This document shows positions 27,601 to 40,660 of a stretch of 64,000 nucleotides of DNA, in pieces. The position numbers and the translations under genes were made by a program. Source of the stretch: Paramecium octaurelia. Taxonomy: Eukaryota > Ciliophora > Oligohymenophorea > Peniculida > Parameciidae. Under the pieces are notes generated by a model that saw only the letters and a program-made list of their open reading frames with translations, was not told where the DNA came from and made no database searches. The DNA lies in NCBI GenBank assembly GCA_905182995.1, contig CAJJDP010000013.1, positions 597,275-661,274 of the forward strand, given 5' to 3'. How positions within the stretch are numbered: the stretch's first letter is position 1; each line of letters opens with the position of its first letter.

Positions 27601-30600
27601 AAAAGAAGTGGAATGCAATTATTTTAACGATAAAGGTAAGATCAGTGAAAAAGTATGCAAGTTAATTTCTAAAAAAGGATATAAATGTCTATTTAAAGAT
27701 AATCTATGTGTTACATTTGAAACATATTAAAATGCATGTGATGTGAAAGATGCCAATTAAATTGCATGTTATAATAATGACAATGGAAATTGTAGATGGG
27801 ATAGCAATACATTATAATGTTATGAGAATCTTAGTGATATAAGTACTTTGAATTGTTCAAGCAATCTAAATAAAATCTTATGTTTATAAGTAGTAAAAGA
27901 ACCATGCTATTGGAATGCTGATGATTTATAATGCCAAAGATTTAATACGATATCAGATGTTGAATTTAAAAAGTTAAATTCCAGTAATTTGTATACAAAA
28001 GACGCATGTTCACTAATAAGTGGATCTGGATACGTATATAGATCTGATAAATGTGATGTATTACCAGATACTTCAAATACTAATGATTGTTCTGCTTATT
28101 GGATGAATGAGTATGCTTGTTTGTATCTAACAAAAGGACATAAATGTTATTATGATGTGACAGAAGAGTAATAGAGAAAAAAATGCAAACTATTTTAAGG
28201 AGAATACAATTAATGTTCAGACTCGAACTCATAAATATTGATCAACATTGAAATCTGTATGAATATACCTATGTCATGTATTTTTGAGCAAAGCAGTCTG
28301 AGATGTGTTAATGTTGAAATAGGACCTCAAGAAAAATGCTCAAAGTTAGCTGAAAGTATAAAAGAAAAGAAATATTATAATAAATTGGCCTGTTCCTCAA
28401 TTAACCCACAAAATATCGATAATTTCGGTTCCTAATAGTGTTATCAAAATTCAGAGAATGCATAGAACTGCCTATATGAGAAATATTGTTTTTGGGATTA
28501 GTTGTATTATTCATGCAGCGTCTTTGTTCCAGTATTGACATTTTTTGATAAGAATAATTGGGTAAAAAAACAATTAAAAGTATGTTTAAATTAGTTTTCC
28601 TAAATTGAATAATTTACAGATGGCTGTTCTTATTAGATTAGATATGCAAGTGGCTTTAAATTTGTAGGTAAGTAATAAATTTAACTACCTTTGGAATGCG
28701 CAAAGACTAATACTACATGCAAAACAGATGATGATTGTATTCCATATTAAACAACTAATATATAATTGGATTATATTAATGGAAAAATGAAAGTAACATA
28801 CCCAACAAACTACACATAGACTTGTGGAGGGCGTTGTGGATTTTAAGGTTAAATAACTAATTTTTGTAACCAAGATTCAGATTGTGGTTAGGAGTACATA
28901 ACCATAAGTAATATCTAATATACTGCTCAGCAACATTGTAGAGTATTGAAAAGAAAATGGCATTATAAAGATGTCTATACGTTTACTTACACAACTGACA
29001 AACCAAGCTACTTCTCTAATTATACTGAATACAGTCGCGAAGAAGTAAATAATAAAACAATAATAACATATTAAATAACTGAGGTAACAAAAGAAGTAGA
29101 ATACGAACCCATAAAAGAAGAGGATTGTGATTATGATGATAAAAATTGTTATTGTTAATATACTAAAGAAGCTTGTAAATATCACAGTGACTGTCCAAAA
29201 TAAGTAAATGACAATTTAGCTTATAAAAAAAAGTGCGATTATTAGGATTATTATTTCTTAGAACCTTTTTGCATAACTAAAACAAGAGAAATTGAAAAAT
29301 GTGAGAACATATATTCCGAGGCTCTTTGTCTCGAATATGTGAAACAGCGGTGTTATTTTGATATAAATCAAGGAGGATGTATTAAATTAGAAGACAATTA
29401 AGATAAATTACCTTAATGCAATGGCATGTCAATGGACAGTTGTTTAGGAAGCAAAACAAAGAAAGTAGCATGTTCAAAAGGTGAAAAATCTGCAAAACCT
29501 GGTGATTCATGTTATACCATCATTAAGGAGTTCAATGATTGCAAAGATAACTTATTTTACAATTCGTATTTCAACTGCGCAAAAGTCAAAAAAGAGGATG
29601 CATAAAATTCATTATGTGCAAGAGCAACTGATGAATGCAGATTTTCTGGAAGTGAGTGTGTTAATGAACCTGACCTTGATGACACTCTTGCGTGTAAATG
29701 TGATTCAAGTTATAGTCAAACCTTATGTGAGAAGTGTAATTGTGACTTCTCATTATTGGGATTTTGCTAATAAACTAAGCAGCCACTTCAATAAGATCCA
29801 AATAATGTATACTCTTTGTGTTATAGAGTCAACCTATTGGATCTTAGAGATGCTAAATCGAAATAGTTAGCTTGTGCAAGTGTTGCTTAGGCATGCAAAT
29901 ACACAGATTCATGTTAGGATGCCACTCATATTACATGTGATGATATATTAGGATAAATGGTTGTTTCTCTGAAGGCATGTTAAAAGTGTAAAGATTAACC
30001 AGCTCAATATGATCCCAAAAAGTTGTAGTGTCTAGCATTAAATGACGATACTCTCATAAATAAATGTGAATATTTGAATAAGATTTCCTGTTTGAAGAAT
30101 GCTAGGAATGTTAAATGCAAATGGGATTAATCATCGTGCAAAGAAATTTAAATAGCAACTAATGATGTAGTAGATTGTTCCACATTAAATTATGATGCTT
30201 GTTATCAAAGTTAATAAAATTTATGTTGGTTTGATCCTTACTTGAGATTATGCACTGAATTCAATCCTTTCAAAGCATAATGTGAATTTGTGCAAGATCA
30301 ATAGAATCTTTGTAATTTATCTATGGCTTAAAATTGTGTCTGGGAAAATAACAAATGTACAAAAAAAGATGCAATTCCTCCAAATATATGCAAAGGCTTA
30401 AATAAATATGCTTGTTTAAATTAATAACACCTACCCTGTGGATGGTCTGTAAATTAAGAATGTATTGAACTTTTGAACATTATAAATTATGCCAACTTTT
30501 TATTAAGTGCTTAAACAAAGAATGTTATCCAAAATAATGCTCAAACGTGTTCACTGATAAGCGAATATAAGAACTACTTAATTGATCAATAATTTAAATG

Positions 30601-33600
30601 CAGAGAAGTTACTGTAATTGATTAGATCTATTGCAATACTCCAGGCATCAACCAACAAAGTTGTGTATAATTAAGCATTGGAAAATGTAAATATTTAGAT
30701 AACATTTGCTAAATAGCTAATGAAGTCAATCTAGGTTGTCAAAGTTACTTAAACAAAGATGCTTGTTTAAGTTAAAAAGCACAATGCAAATTCACTGATA
30801 AATGTCAATAATTCTTAAATCCAAATTTGAACGATATTTTGTATGAAATAGATTACAGTTATTCTGATTACATTTGTTTAACAGTTGATCTTTAAACCAA
30901 ACCAACAACTAGTTTAGTATTTTTATAATCCAAAGGCAAATGCATTGATATCTCAGATCAAGAACCTACTATATCTGATTGCCAATTGAGAGGTATGAAT
31001 ATCAATGCTTGTTTATAAAAAACAAAATCACAATGTGAATACTTAAATAATCAATGCCAATCAGTAAGTATGGCATCTTAATCTACATGTTCACAAACCT
31101 TAAATTGGCTTGCTTGTACCCAAAGTGATGCTTAATGCAAATTTGTTAATGCTCGTTGCCAAGCCTTTTCGCCCACTGATAATTGCGAATAATTAGAACA
31201 ATCAAAAGCAATAGTAAATGAAATTATTTGTGTTAAAACAACGGATGTTCCATGCAAATATGACACTAACACTCGAGGTTGTTCGAAGGTTACTAGTAAT
31301 TAGAACTGTTCAATTTCAGGATTGAATGAAAAGAGTTGCATTTTCTACACCAGTGGTTAGGACTGCAAATATGAATTGAACTATTGTACTCCTTATTATG
31401 AGCAGGCTAAATGCACAGATAAAATCAATAAGGATAAATGTCTTAATCTAAGAGATAGGTAATAGAATTGTAAATTTGATTAAACACTAGGGTGCATCTA
31501 AATAATATCTGAATCGGATCTAAAATTCTGTCTTAAAAGTTTCTAAACGAATCCATCTACTTGTTCTTAAGCAACAGATGTCCCTTGTTATTACAATTTT
31601 GATACCAAAATGTGTGATAGATTTAACAATCCATCTAAATTTGAAACGCCCTCAAGAAGTCAAGATTGGTAAAGTAGAGTGTCCTTCAATTTTCTTACTT
31701 GTCAAATGTATGACATAGATCAAAGAAAAACATACTGGAATGATGGATGCAAAGAAACCACTGACACTCAGCTTACTACTTTAGAATGTAAGGACTAACT
31801 AAATTATTACAGTTGTGTAAACATAAAAACACCATTACAATATTGTTAGTATATCAATAACATTTGCTATGAAAAGGATTGGTTTACATACAAAGACCAA
31901 TAGTGTGAACAGATTAAAAATATCAATCATGGAAACTTTTGTTAAGCAACAACTGATGTTGAATGTAGGTATGATTTAGAGAATAAAAATTGTATCAAAT
32001 TGATTAATGGTGAGACTATTTAATGTTAAAGTAATAGTTAGGTTTATTTTGGATATAATGAAAAGGCATGTGCAAAAAGTAATATTTGCATCTTTATTGA
32101 TAACAAATGTTAATAATTTGATGAAAATAATTTATATTATTGTTCATAGGGATAATAAATAGAGAATTGTAAAAATGTTTTATTGGAAGGTTGTTATAGA
32201 AATTCATAATAAAAATGTTAAGTGATAACAAGTTAATTATAAAAATCATTGAATTGTTCAGATATTGAAAATTAAGTAGGTTGTAAATAATTATAAACAA
32301 AAGGATAATATTGTAGATATTATGATAATAAATGTTAAAATGAGAATATTAAAGATTATAAATTAAAGAATTGTAAAGATATAAAAATAATTAATAATTA
32401 TGAATTTTGTGAATAAACATAAGATATTGCATGTACTTATGATCCATTAAATAATTCATGTATAGAATCAAAATAAGAAGAATAGGATTTAACATGTCCA
32501 AGAGGATTAAATAAATTAGCATGTATTCCATTGAATTCAAATAGTAATTAATGTTAATTCTTTAATTATTGTTATGGTTTGAATTCAGATATATTAAATT
32601 GTAATATTGATGATAATTAATGTTGTTCAAAAGCATAAACTATATAATCTTGTCTATTTTAAACTAAATTTAAATGTTAATGGAATAATGATAAATGTAT
32701 TTATTATGATGATAATAATCAATAAATAAATTAAAAATTAGAATGTAATAGAATATAAAATGCATCAAGAAATATTTGTTATTCATTATTAAATAACTTT
32801 TGTATTTTTGATCATTTAAATTATAAATGTATGTAAATAATTCCATTAACTTGTGATTCAGTATAAAGTGCATAATAATGTAAAAGAATACCTAATATAC
32901 CTTGTTATTGGAATTAAGATTAATGTTAATTAAAATAATAAGATTTATCAGATACTTGTTAATATATAACTTAAATGTCTGGTAATTATTAAGCATGTAT
33001 TTAAATATAAAAATCAGGATAAATGTGTATTTTTGATAATTATTAATGTTTATCATTTCAAGAAATTTAAAATACTGACAATTGTCTTCATAACATTAAT
33101 CAGAATGCCTGTCTATAATAAACTATATCACTATGCTATTGGGATCTAGATGTAGCGAATGATGAAAATTCTCCACATAATTATTGCAAACCTTTTGAAA
33201 AATTCAATTCATCAAAGTGTGAACAAAATCTTAGCTATTTATCTTGCTTAAATATAGTTACGACTAACATGTATTGCCAATGGATAAATGAAAAATGTCA
33301 GTCAGTCAAGATCGATATTAACAATAAATTAGTATTAGAGTCTTTTTCAAATGTCAATGGCAACGTCTGTAGATTAATTACTGATCCAAAACCGATGATG
33401 TATGATTCAATCAATAAGATGTGTTAAGTTGTAACTGAGTTTAATCAATTAACTTGCAATTAAGAATTAATGCCCATAAATATGTATGCCTGTATCAAAG
33501 TTAGGAATGAACTCTGTATTTGGGATGATAAAATCAAAGTTTGCAAAGCAATAGCAAATTAAAAAATGAAATTAGCTTAATAAGTAGGAACTGTAGAGAG

Positions 33601-35350
33601 TACTTGTTAGGTAACAGGCCGAACTCCAATATCCTGCTCTCTGTGGGATGTTTAATTGCCTTGTGGGGGAGGAGAATTCGGTTGTGATTATGTTAAATTA
33701 AGAACTGTTTAATGCAATCACATAGGCTTGAACAAATATGCATGTCTAAATTTAACAAGCTAATCATGTAAATGGGTTTTAGATTAGGAACTTAATATTT
33801 ATTAATGCTAAGAACATATTCCTTTTGGTTTATGTTCAGAATAACCTGAATAAGTGAATGCAATGTTATGTTCTTTGGTCGGTCACAAAGATCCATGTGC
33901 TTATGACCCAAGTTCACATTCATGCAAATGGTCATCCGAGCATTATTAAGATTGCGATATACTTGGAATAAATAAATATGGTTGTGCTCAGATAAAGAAC
34001 TGTGTATTTTTTGAAGGCAGATGCATATAATATAGTGAAGATCTAAACCTAAATTGTTAAGATGCAGATAAAGCTCATTACTCAGTTTGTGCTTAAATAA
34101 CCAGAGATCAATGTAAGTATAGTGAATTGTAAAATGGGTGTGTACCTACTGATTTATTTGATAGTTGTCAAGTGATAGGCATCAATCAATTGGGATGCGA
34201 TGCGAAATAGCCAATATGTGAGTGGATTGAGAACAACTGTGAGTGTACAAGATTGTTTGAAGTGAACAAAGCTTGCTCATAAATCCAAGATTCTGCTCAA
34301 TGTTAATTAAGGAATGAATGTTACTATAATGATTAATTTCCAACAATGATTAGTAATGAACTGATAAAATCTGGGAATTAAGGTACTTGTAAAGAAAAGG
34401 TATGCAGTGATCGAGAAGAGTGTGAGGGTGAAATAGTTTATGGCTATATTTGTTATATGGATAAATAAGGAACATGCTAACCAGCCCATGATTGTTAGGA
34501 TATCAAAAATGCTATTAACTCATGTTCGAGCTATGTAATAAAAGATAGACCTTGTGTGGAGAAGGAGTATACTTATGATAATGTTCAATGTGACACACTA
34601 CTGGACTGTTAATAATTGGATCTTATTGGTTGTCAAAAGAATCTAGAATATTGTATCTATGGCAACAATTAATGTACGAATAAACAATGTATCAATTACA
34701 TGGATGAGACTAGTTGTCCTAAAGAACATTGCTTTTGGAAGAATAGTAAGAAAAGATGTCTAGAACAAATGAGTTGTGAATTAAATTCATCAGAAAAAGA
34801 ATGTATTGAAAATGGATATGGAAATTAGAAATGTGGTTGGTTCAAATTAGATGAGTAGCCCTCTTTCTGTCGAGCAGGATGCAGATATCTACCTTAAACT
34901 TTCGTTAATTGTAGGGGCACTCAAATTGGTGAGCATGTCTGTGTAAATTTCAAAGATGTTTGTATCCAATGTGAAGAAATTACAGATGCATGTCGTTGTT
35001 TAGAAGAAGAGGATTTTTGTCATTACGATATTTATAGAAATAAGTGTTATTCCAAAGGATGCTAAACTTACAATTAAGAGACTTGTCCAGCTTCAAGATG
35101 CACTTTCAATGAAGAAAAAAATGTAATAGATTTATTAATTTATTTCTAGATTTGCATACCATAATGTCGATTCAGATACAATATTAATGAATGTGGAAAT
35201 TTCAATGATTGCATTTGGGATTAAGAACTCAGATAATGTCTTGATTATGAAGAAAAACCTGTTTCTGTGGAAATATGTCCTGGCTGCCTAAAGGCTGAGA
35301 ATTACTTCACCATAATTCTTTTAATAATAAGCTTATCAGCTATTATATGA
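24631..35350 (+). CDS. Giant cysteine-rich surface protein C (about 3532-3541 aa)
   Basis: The signal peptide is MQNLSFILLVSLRLYFCQ. Introns are predicted at 24755-24775 (21 nt), 24902-24924 (23), 25156-25180 (25, AAG end) and 25313-25337 (25), all within Cys codons. With these the frame is uninterrupted to the TGA at 35348. A further 27-nt GTA...TAG segment at 35123-35149 is probably a fifth intron by homology, although it is a multiple of three without TGA. Cys units follow the same order as in genes A and B, with an EGF-like segment (CKCDSSYSQTLCEKCNC) near 29690-29750. A less Cys-dense insert with Tyr, Thr and acidic residues is encoded around 28960-29120. The C-terminal tail (NYFTIILLIISLSAII) is hydrophobic. 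Inferred role: GPI- or membrane-anchored surface protein. It is the last + strand member of the array. Confidence 0.85.
32124..33154 (+). repeat. 1031-bp tract shared with gene B
   Basis: Partner copy, within gene C, of the tract at 21314-22344. The constant offset over 1 kb and the sharp edges suggest conversion or unequal exchange. Confidence 0.85.
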
Positions 35351-35412
35351 TTATGATATATATCTATTGTGAAGCATAAACATTACATACAAATAATAAA
35401 ATCAATCTACTT

Positions 35413-36976
35413 TCATGATTGTGATTAATCCTCTTCTTTGTATACTTCTTATGATTCCTGCTACATTATATTTGTTAAATTAGAAAAAGCACTTTAATAT
35501 TGTGTTTTGATAATATTTTCTATTACTGGGTTTCTTAAGGCTTCGAATAAAGCTGCTTTCAATTTTGAATTGTCGAACTCTAACATTTTAACCTAAATTA
35601 CTCCCTACTATTTAATACCTTCTTGTTTATCTTCTCATACTCCTATTACAGTGGGCCTATCTTCTCCAAAGCTTCCCTCTTTCTTTTCTGTGCTTCTCTT
35701 GCACTATCTCGATTTCTCTTTATGCACTGACATCTTTTACAATTGCAAAACTCATCTTCCTTACTTCTACATTTATTCTTTATCTTCTCTATCAACCTAG
35801 CATAATATTCCAGAGGATTCTTCTAAGGTTCTTCAGATCTAAAGTATATAAACAACTATTTTACATTTTGTTTTCCAACACTATCTAGATTATGGAATTC
35901 TCTATTCTTACTAGATCCACAAACATAAATAAGATTTTTTGGAGTTTCTCCTCAAGTCGATTGGAATTGAAGATGAACTCTTTACAATCTATTTGTTAAG
36001 AATTCAAGAATAATCCATTGACTAGTTGTTCAATCACTTGTTTTTGATCACAATTCTAGTATATTTTAATTATGTTCAAGTACTAGATAAAATAGTTTCA
36101 TCATTGTACCTTTTCAGCATGATGCTCAAAATTTCCATTAACAGTAAATTATTTTTAATTCTCAATAATTTACTCTATTAGGTTTGATTGATGAAAGTAC
36201 TAATTGCTCTTTTGGAACATCTTCTCTAAAGATATCTAACATGACTATCTAGTCATTGTGTTCTTGTCCTCTTCACATAAAAATTTATATAAGAATTCAT
36301 CTGACCTATTCTCCTATCCCAATAAATCGTTCAGAGTTTAAAAGCTTATCTATTGAGCATTTCCACTCTCACTTTAAATATGTAATTTCTTGAATATCAC
36401 TTTCCTTATGATACTGCTAAATAATAACGATTGACTAATTATTCCAATTTAAGAATCTATATAAAAATTATAATCAATACCATTAGTGCAACATATATCA
36501 TTTGCTCCAAGACAAACTAACTTCTTACTGATTATCTCACATATTAAATCCCATTGTTTCTAATCAACAACAATTGAATTGGGGTCCTTTATATAATTCA
36601 ATGTGATTTCATCTTAATCTGAAGAACATTATTTCATTAGATATATAAAAATGTTGGCTATATATTTAGCCAAAATTGGCATTTTAGAAGATGGAATAGA
36701 GTCTTTAATGGAAATCTATGTTCCTTTTTATAAAATCTGTTCTAACAATTATCTAATTTTTTATTGCAAAATGGCATTCTAGTTTTAAGTGCCACTTTGC
36801 AATTTTAATAATTAAGCCTACATGATCTAATTTTGCGCCTGAATCAGCATAAATTATTAAACACTGTACACTTGGGACTATATTGTTTTATCATTAAATA
36901 CCATATATGAGATATAGGAATCTATTTTATCGGTGGGAATGCTTTGATTACTATTGAGAGGTAAGAATGGTTTCAT
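35413..36976 (-). CDS. Q-rich bZIP-like transcription factor candidate (about 485-494 aa)
   Basis: The start at 36976 is the only ATG in its open frame; the stop is at 35413-35415, 62 bp from the stop of giant gene C (convergent). Introns are predicted at 36083-36109 (27 nt), 35839-35864 (26) and 35593-35618 (26). A further 27-nt GTA...TAG stretch at 35885-35911 keeps frame either way. The N-terminal third is Gln/Ile-rich. Near the C terminus a Cys cluster (EFCNCKRCQC) runs straight into a basic stretch (IKRNRDSAREAQKRKREAL) followed by L, I, L, L at seven-residue spacing. This resembles a bZIP basic region plus zipper. Two oddities: the position normally holding the invariant Arg is Gln, and a Gly-Pro lies just before the zipper. 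Nuclear DNA binding is inferred only. Confidence 0.5.
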
Positions 36977-37605
36977 CCAATTTTTGTTTTTATTTATTGT
37001 AAAATTTTTAAACTTATCTAACTATATCAACGCACATTAATACGTATTACGAATAATTTTAATTCAAAATGTGAAAAATTTTAAAGATTATTTCATATTT
37101 GTAATCAAATATACAATTAATTTTATAAAATCACTAATTAAATTTTATTTGTGCCTCAAAATGACCCTCCTCTTACTATCATAAATAAAATTTAATAGCA
37201 AATCCCTTTGTCATTAATCTAATTTAATTATTCTACAAACAGAACCATTAAATTCAAAATTGCACACAATTAAAATTGTTATCAAATTTTTTTTCATTAA
37301 ACAATTTTAATTTCATAATTAAAAAGCATTAATTGTTATTGATTAAATAATAAAATATCAATTATGTTATTAATAATAATCCCAATAACACAATCACAAT
37401 GATCCTAATCTGGTAAGCTAATCACATCTCAGAATGAAGTAAACAAAAACAATACATTTATATTAAATATGGATCAACTTATGCAATATTTAGATTCAAT
37501 TAAAAAATGGATTTATATCAATAAATTAAAGAAACCATTATTATCTATTGTCTTATCTCCTCCTAATATTCATAATTAATATACATTTATTTATTGCAAA
37601 AAAAT
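36977..37605. other. AT-rich intergenic region with a short overlapping ORF
   Basis: About 630 bp upstream of the minus-strand bZIP-like gene. It must hold that gene's promoter. A 46-codon + strand ORF (37469-37609) overlaps the next ORF by the bases ATGA but in a different frame, so it may be an upstream piece of the same damaged or misread gene. Confidence 0.4.
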
Positions 37606-38043
37606 ATGAAAAACTTAGAAATTAATTAAGTAATTAAAAATGGATTTATCAATACAAAAAATAGTCAAAACCTTAGAATTTCTTCAAAATACCTAAATCT
37701 AAATACATATTGGATTCTTAAGATAGAAGATTAAGCAAACGAATTATTAATCAAATTTGATCCTTTCTTAGTCTTATTTTTAGAAAATTAATTCAACTTT
37801 ATTAAATCCAGTAAAATAACTAGTGGTAATTAGAGGGATGAACAGTCACTTATTGTTTGCTAGATGGAATAACATTTAAACCTAAATAACAATTAAAAAT
37901 TTTAATTCATCCCTTGTGTTAAAGAGTTTTGGTTGATAAGAATGTTACTTTAATTCTAGTTCAATACATAGCATGATAATGTGTAAAAGCTGAAAAATAT
38001 GAAATTCTATAGCAAATAAAAATTAAAAATAAAATAAAAATGA
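37606..38043 (+). CDS. Hypothetical protein (145 aa)
   Basis: One frame of 146 codons from ATG to TGA under the ciliate code. The composition is plausible for protein (for example YWILKIEDQANELLIKFDPF) but no domain, signal peptide or membrane segment is recognised. The C-terminal end is Lys-rich. It could be an exon of a gene whose upstream part is the overlapping 46-codon ORF, a pseudogene, or a chance frame. It converges on the minus-strand gene ending at 38143. Confidence 0.3.
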
Positions 38044-38142
38044 AACAATTCATTATTTTATCATAACCTCCATATATTATAATTGTCAATAATGCAAGAC
38101 TACAAAGATGAGGTAATTTAGAATATGAATATAATATATTAA

Positions 38143-38568
38143 TCAAAATATGTTTCTTTTTGCTATGTTGATTGGTCTTCTCTAGATGTCTTGATCTTTG
38201 GATAAGCCTGCAGTTCTATCAGTTTATGAATATCCACTGAATGCTGAAAATCTCTATTTCTATTCAGTTTAAAACAAAGGTTTAGATGTAATGTTTTATA
38301 TGTTGGAAACATTGGTTTAATTTGATGAGGCAGCAATTCTTGAATTTTGAACTGATCCTTAGTTAATCTGAAATTGATTATGGCTTTGCAAATAGTCAGC
38401 ATTCTATTTCCCAAAGACTATATGATTAGGTTTATTGGATCCATTTTGTTAATCATGTTTCCAACTAGCTAAGACTACATATTGCATTTGCTCAGTTTCA
38501 ACATGCTCTTCTTCTGATTGTGGTTAACTTTCGTTTTAATATTGATTATCCGATTGGCAAGTTCCCAT
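38143..38568 (-). CDS. Predicted N-myristoylated small protein (141 aa)
   Basis: A single exon of 142 codons. The N terminus MGTCQSDN has Gly2 and Ser6, a good N-myristoylation context, and Cys4 as a possible palmitoylation site, so attachment to a membrane is likely. The rest is polar and rich in Gln, Asn and Ser, with a basic C terminus (RRPINIAKRNIF). No domain is recognised. A second frame on the same strand is also open across much of the gene, but only the frame chosen here has a clean start and stop. Its ATG lies 57 bp downstream of the stop of the PX-START gene on the same strand. Confidence 0.6.
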
Positions 38569-38625
38569 AATTTAAGAATAAAAGTAAATAAATTTTATCA
38601 ATTAATTAGTAAATAATGATAATTC

Positions 38626-40583
38626 TCATAGCAAAGCTTTAAGTTTAGTTATTGTATTATTGAACCAAGGGATTTCCTTCAATATCACTGGGGTCAAAGC
38701 TGTTCTAAAAGTGGGATCCATAATATTTTGATAAATGACAACTTCTGTTTGATTGAGTGCGGTTGATTTCATTAAAATAAGACTCATTTTTTGGCCTAAT
38801 TATTTAAGAGTTATAGAGTACCTTTTTGATCACATTTCAATTTATAATGATTTGGTAATTGTTTAGAATTGGGTACAATGGTGATTTGATAAGTGAAATC
38901 ATCAACTTTAATAATCTCTTAATCACTGACAAAAGCCATTTTCTTAAATGTAGATTTGTCTTCCCAAACATAGTATTCAACGATCAAACTTTTATTTTCA
39001 TTTATTTATTCCAAAACATCTTTCTGTATCATTCCATGGAACCATTATTATTTAAGATCACTGAATATTTTGATGGCTCTATCAATTGAACAATTGATTG
39101 GATGAATGGTTTTGACAAATTAACCTTATAGATGATACATAGTATGTCCATCACATTCTTAACATAATTATGAATGAAATTACCCTAAACATATTTCCAA
39201 TTCAGATTCATTTAACTTATTTCTACTAATTATTCAAGAGTAGGATCCTATTCTAAGATAGCATGTTCAATCGAATTGGATTTAGTGGGTAACAACTCTT
39301 ATAAGTTTTCATTACTGTCTTTAAGTTATTTAACTTCTTCATTCATTTTATTCAAGTAAGTCTGTACATAACAATCATATTCACGAATAGCCTCATCATC
39401 AACTAGCAAATAGCTAATCATTTAATTTTTCAATTAATTCTATTAAATGTATTTGTGTAGAATCATAAGGGAATCCTATTTGCACAACTTTTGTTGTCCA
39501 CAAATATGAGATTATATTTTCATAGTTCTAAACTATTTAATACTGATTTCACTTAACAATTTAATTGCTTATTCGGCATCTATTGAATACTTTCAAGAGA
39601 TAATACTTGGATTGTAATCGTATTCAAATATTTTTCTCAAGAACTAGAATCCATGGATACAACTAATGTGGCTCAACATGTCGTTAGTTTAAATGGAGAG
39701 CATTTGCATGATTCCTTGGAGTTCCCTCTCATCATCTCCTATTAATAAGACTTTTAAAAGTAGAGGAGAGATCTACTAAATTTTACCAAAATAATACTTC
39801 TCCATCTTCCTAAAAATATTGAATTGAATAATGTACTAAAATATTTTGCCTCTTTCATTAATGGTTTCATTTAATTTCCATAAATAATGGAATATCATTT
39901 ATTCAGCCTAATTATTCGGTTATATTTTTTTTGGACTTGTATCCAAAAGATCACACAAAGCGTTTTCATCTTTACTAAATTGATGCATTTTAACATTTTA
40001 ATCAAAACCCCCCTTTTAAAATTGCTCTATGTTTTTTTTTCATTTTTAATAAATACCTTTAATTTTAAGAAAGTCCAAAAAGACATACAATGTGTGGTCT
40101 AGATGATGTAACAAATATTATAAAAATTCTAATTAGAATCATAATTGTACTTTCAAGCATTTCTTATCTTTTTGCAATTGTTTTTCTAGAATTTGTTTAA
40201 ATAACTTTTTTTGAAGGGAACTTAGGCATTTTCTTCTAGGAAATTGGTAACTAAGTTTGAATGAATTTATTTACTGATTCATATAATTTCTCAAATTCAG
40301 AATATCTTTTTGGAATTGTATAATCAATATAATCTGTTCTTATTTAGATTACGTAATTCACAATATGATTTTTAAATATGGATTCTCGATCTTCTTCCTT
40401 GAAGATTTTAACAATCCCGATCTCTTTGATCATGTGGTTATTGACAATTAAAGCATATAATTCATTTGCATCACAATCCTTCTAATTTAGTTACTTTGTC
40501 ACTAAGTTCGGTCTCTCTGATTGCTATCTAAAGAAGGTCGGTGCAGATTCGGGTGTGAAACTCTGAGACAGAATCTATTTCAT
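38626..40583 (-). CDS. PX domain - START-like domain protein (about 606 aa)
   Basis: The ATG at 40583 begins MKQILSQSFTPES. Introns are predicted at 40129-40150 (22 nt), 40027-40056 (30), 39580-39606 (27), 39185-39216 (32, GTT start, least certain) and 38796-38821 (26). They give 607 codons. A PX (Phox) domain lies at about residues 50-165, with RYSEFEKLY (Arg93), LPxxxxKMPKFPSKK and a following basic helix (RQEMLEKFLQYLL); PX domains bind phosphoinositides. A middle helical region follows. The last 200 residues fit a START lipid-binding fold: DRAIKIFSDLKQQWFHGMIQ, an EYYVWED strand and a long final amphipathic helix (PVILKEIPWFNNTITKLKAL). A role in membrane recruitment and lipid binding or transfer is inferred. 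The divergent neighbour starts only 77 bp away. Confidence 0.7.
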
Positions 40584-40660
40584 AAAAATAATAATAAAAT
40601 TTACAATTATTGTTATTTACAACTTAATTGAAGTGTTAGATTATTTTAAATTAATTCATA
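40584..40660. promoter_or_regulatory. 77-bp divergent promoter region
   Basis: Only 77 bp separate the ATG of the PX-START gene (-) from the ATG of the HOOK-like gene (+). Both promoters and both 5' leaders must lie here or inside the genes. The sequence is about 80% or more A+T, with no motif I can name. Confidence 0.5.

Noticed and set aside
38163..38414. Alternative frame over the myristoylated-protein gene
   Set aside because: It is long and open but lacks a good start, while the chosen frame has MGTCQS at its start and a clean stop.
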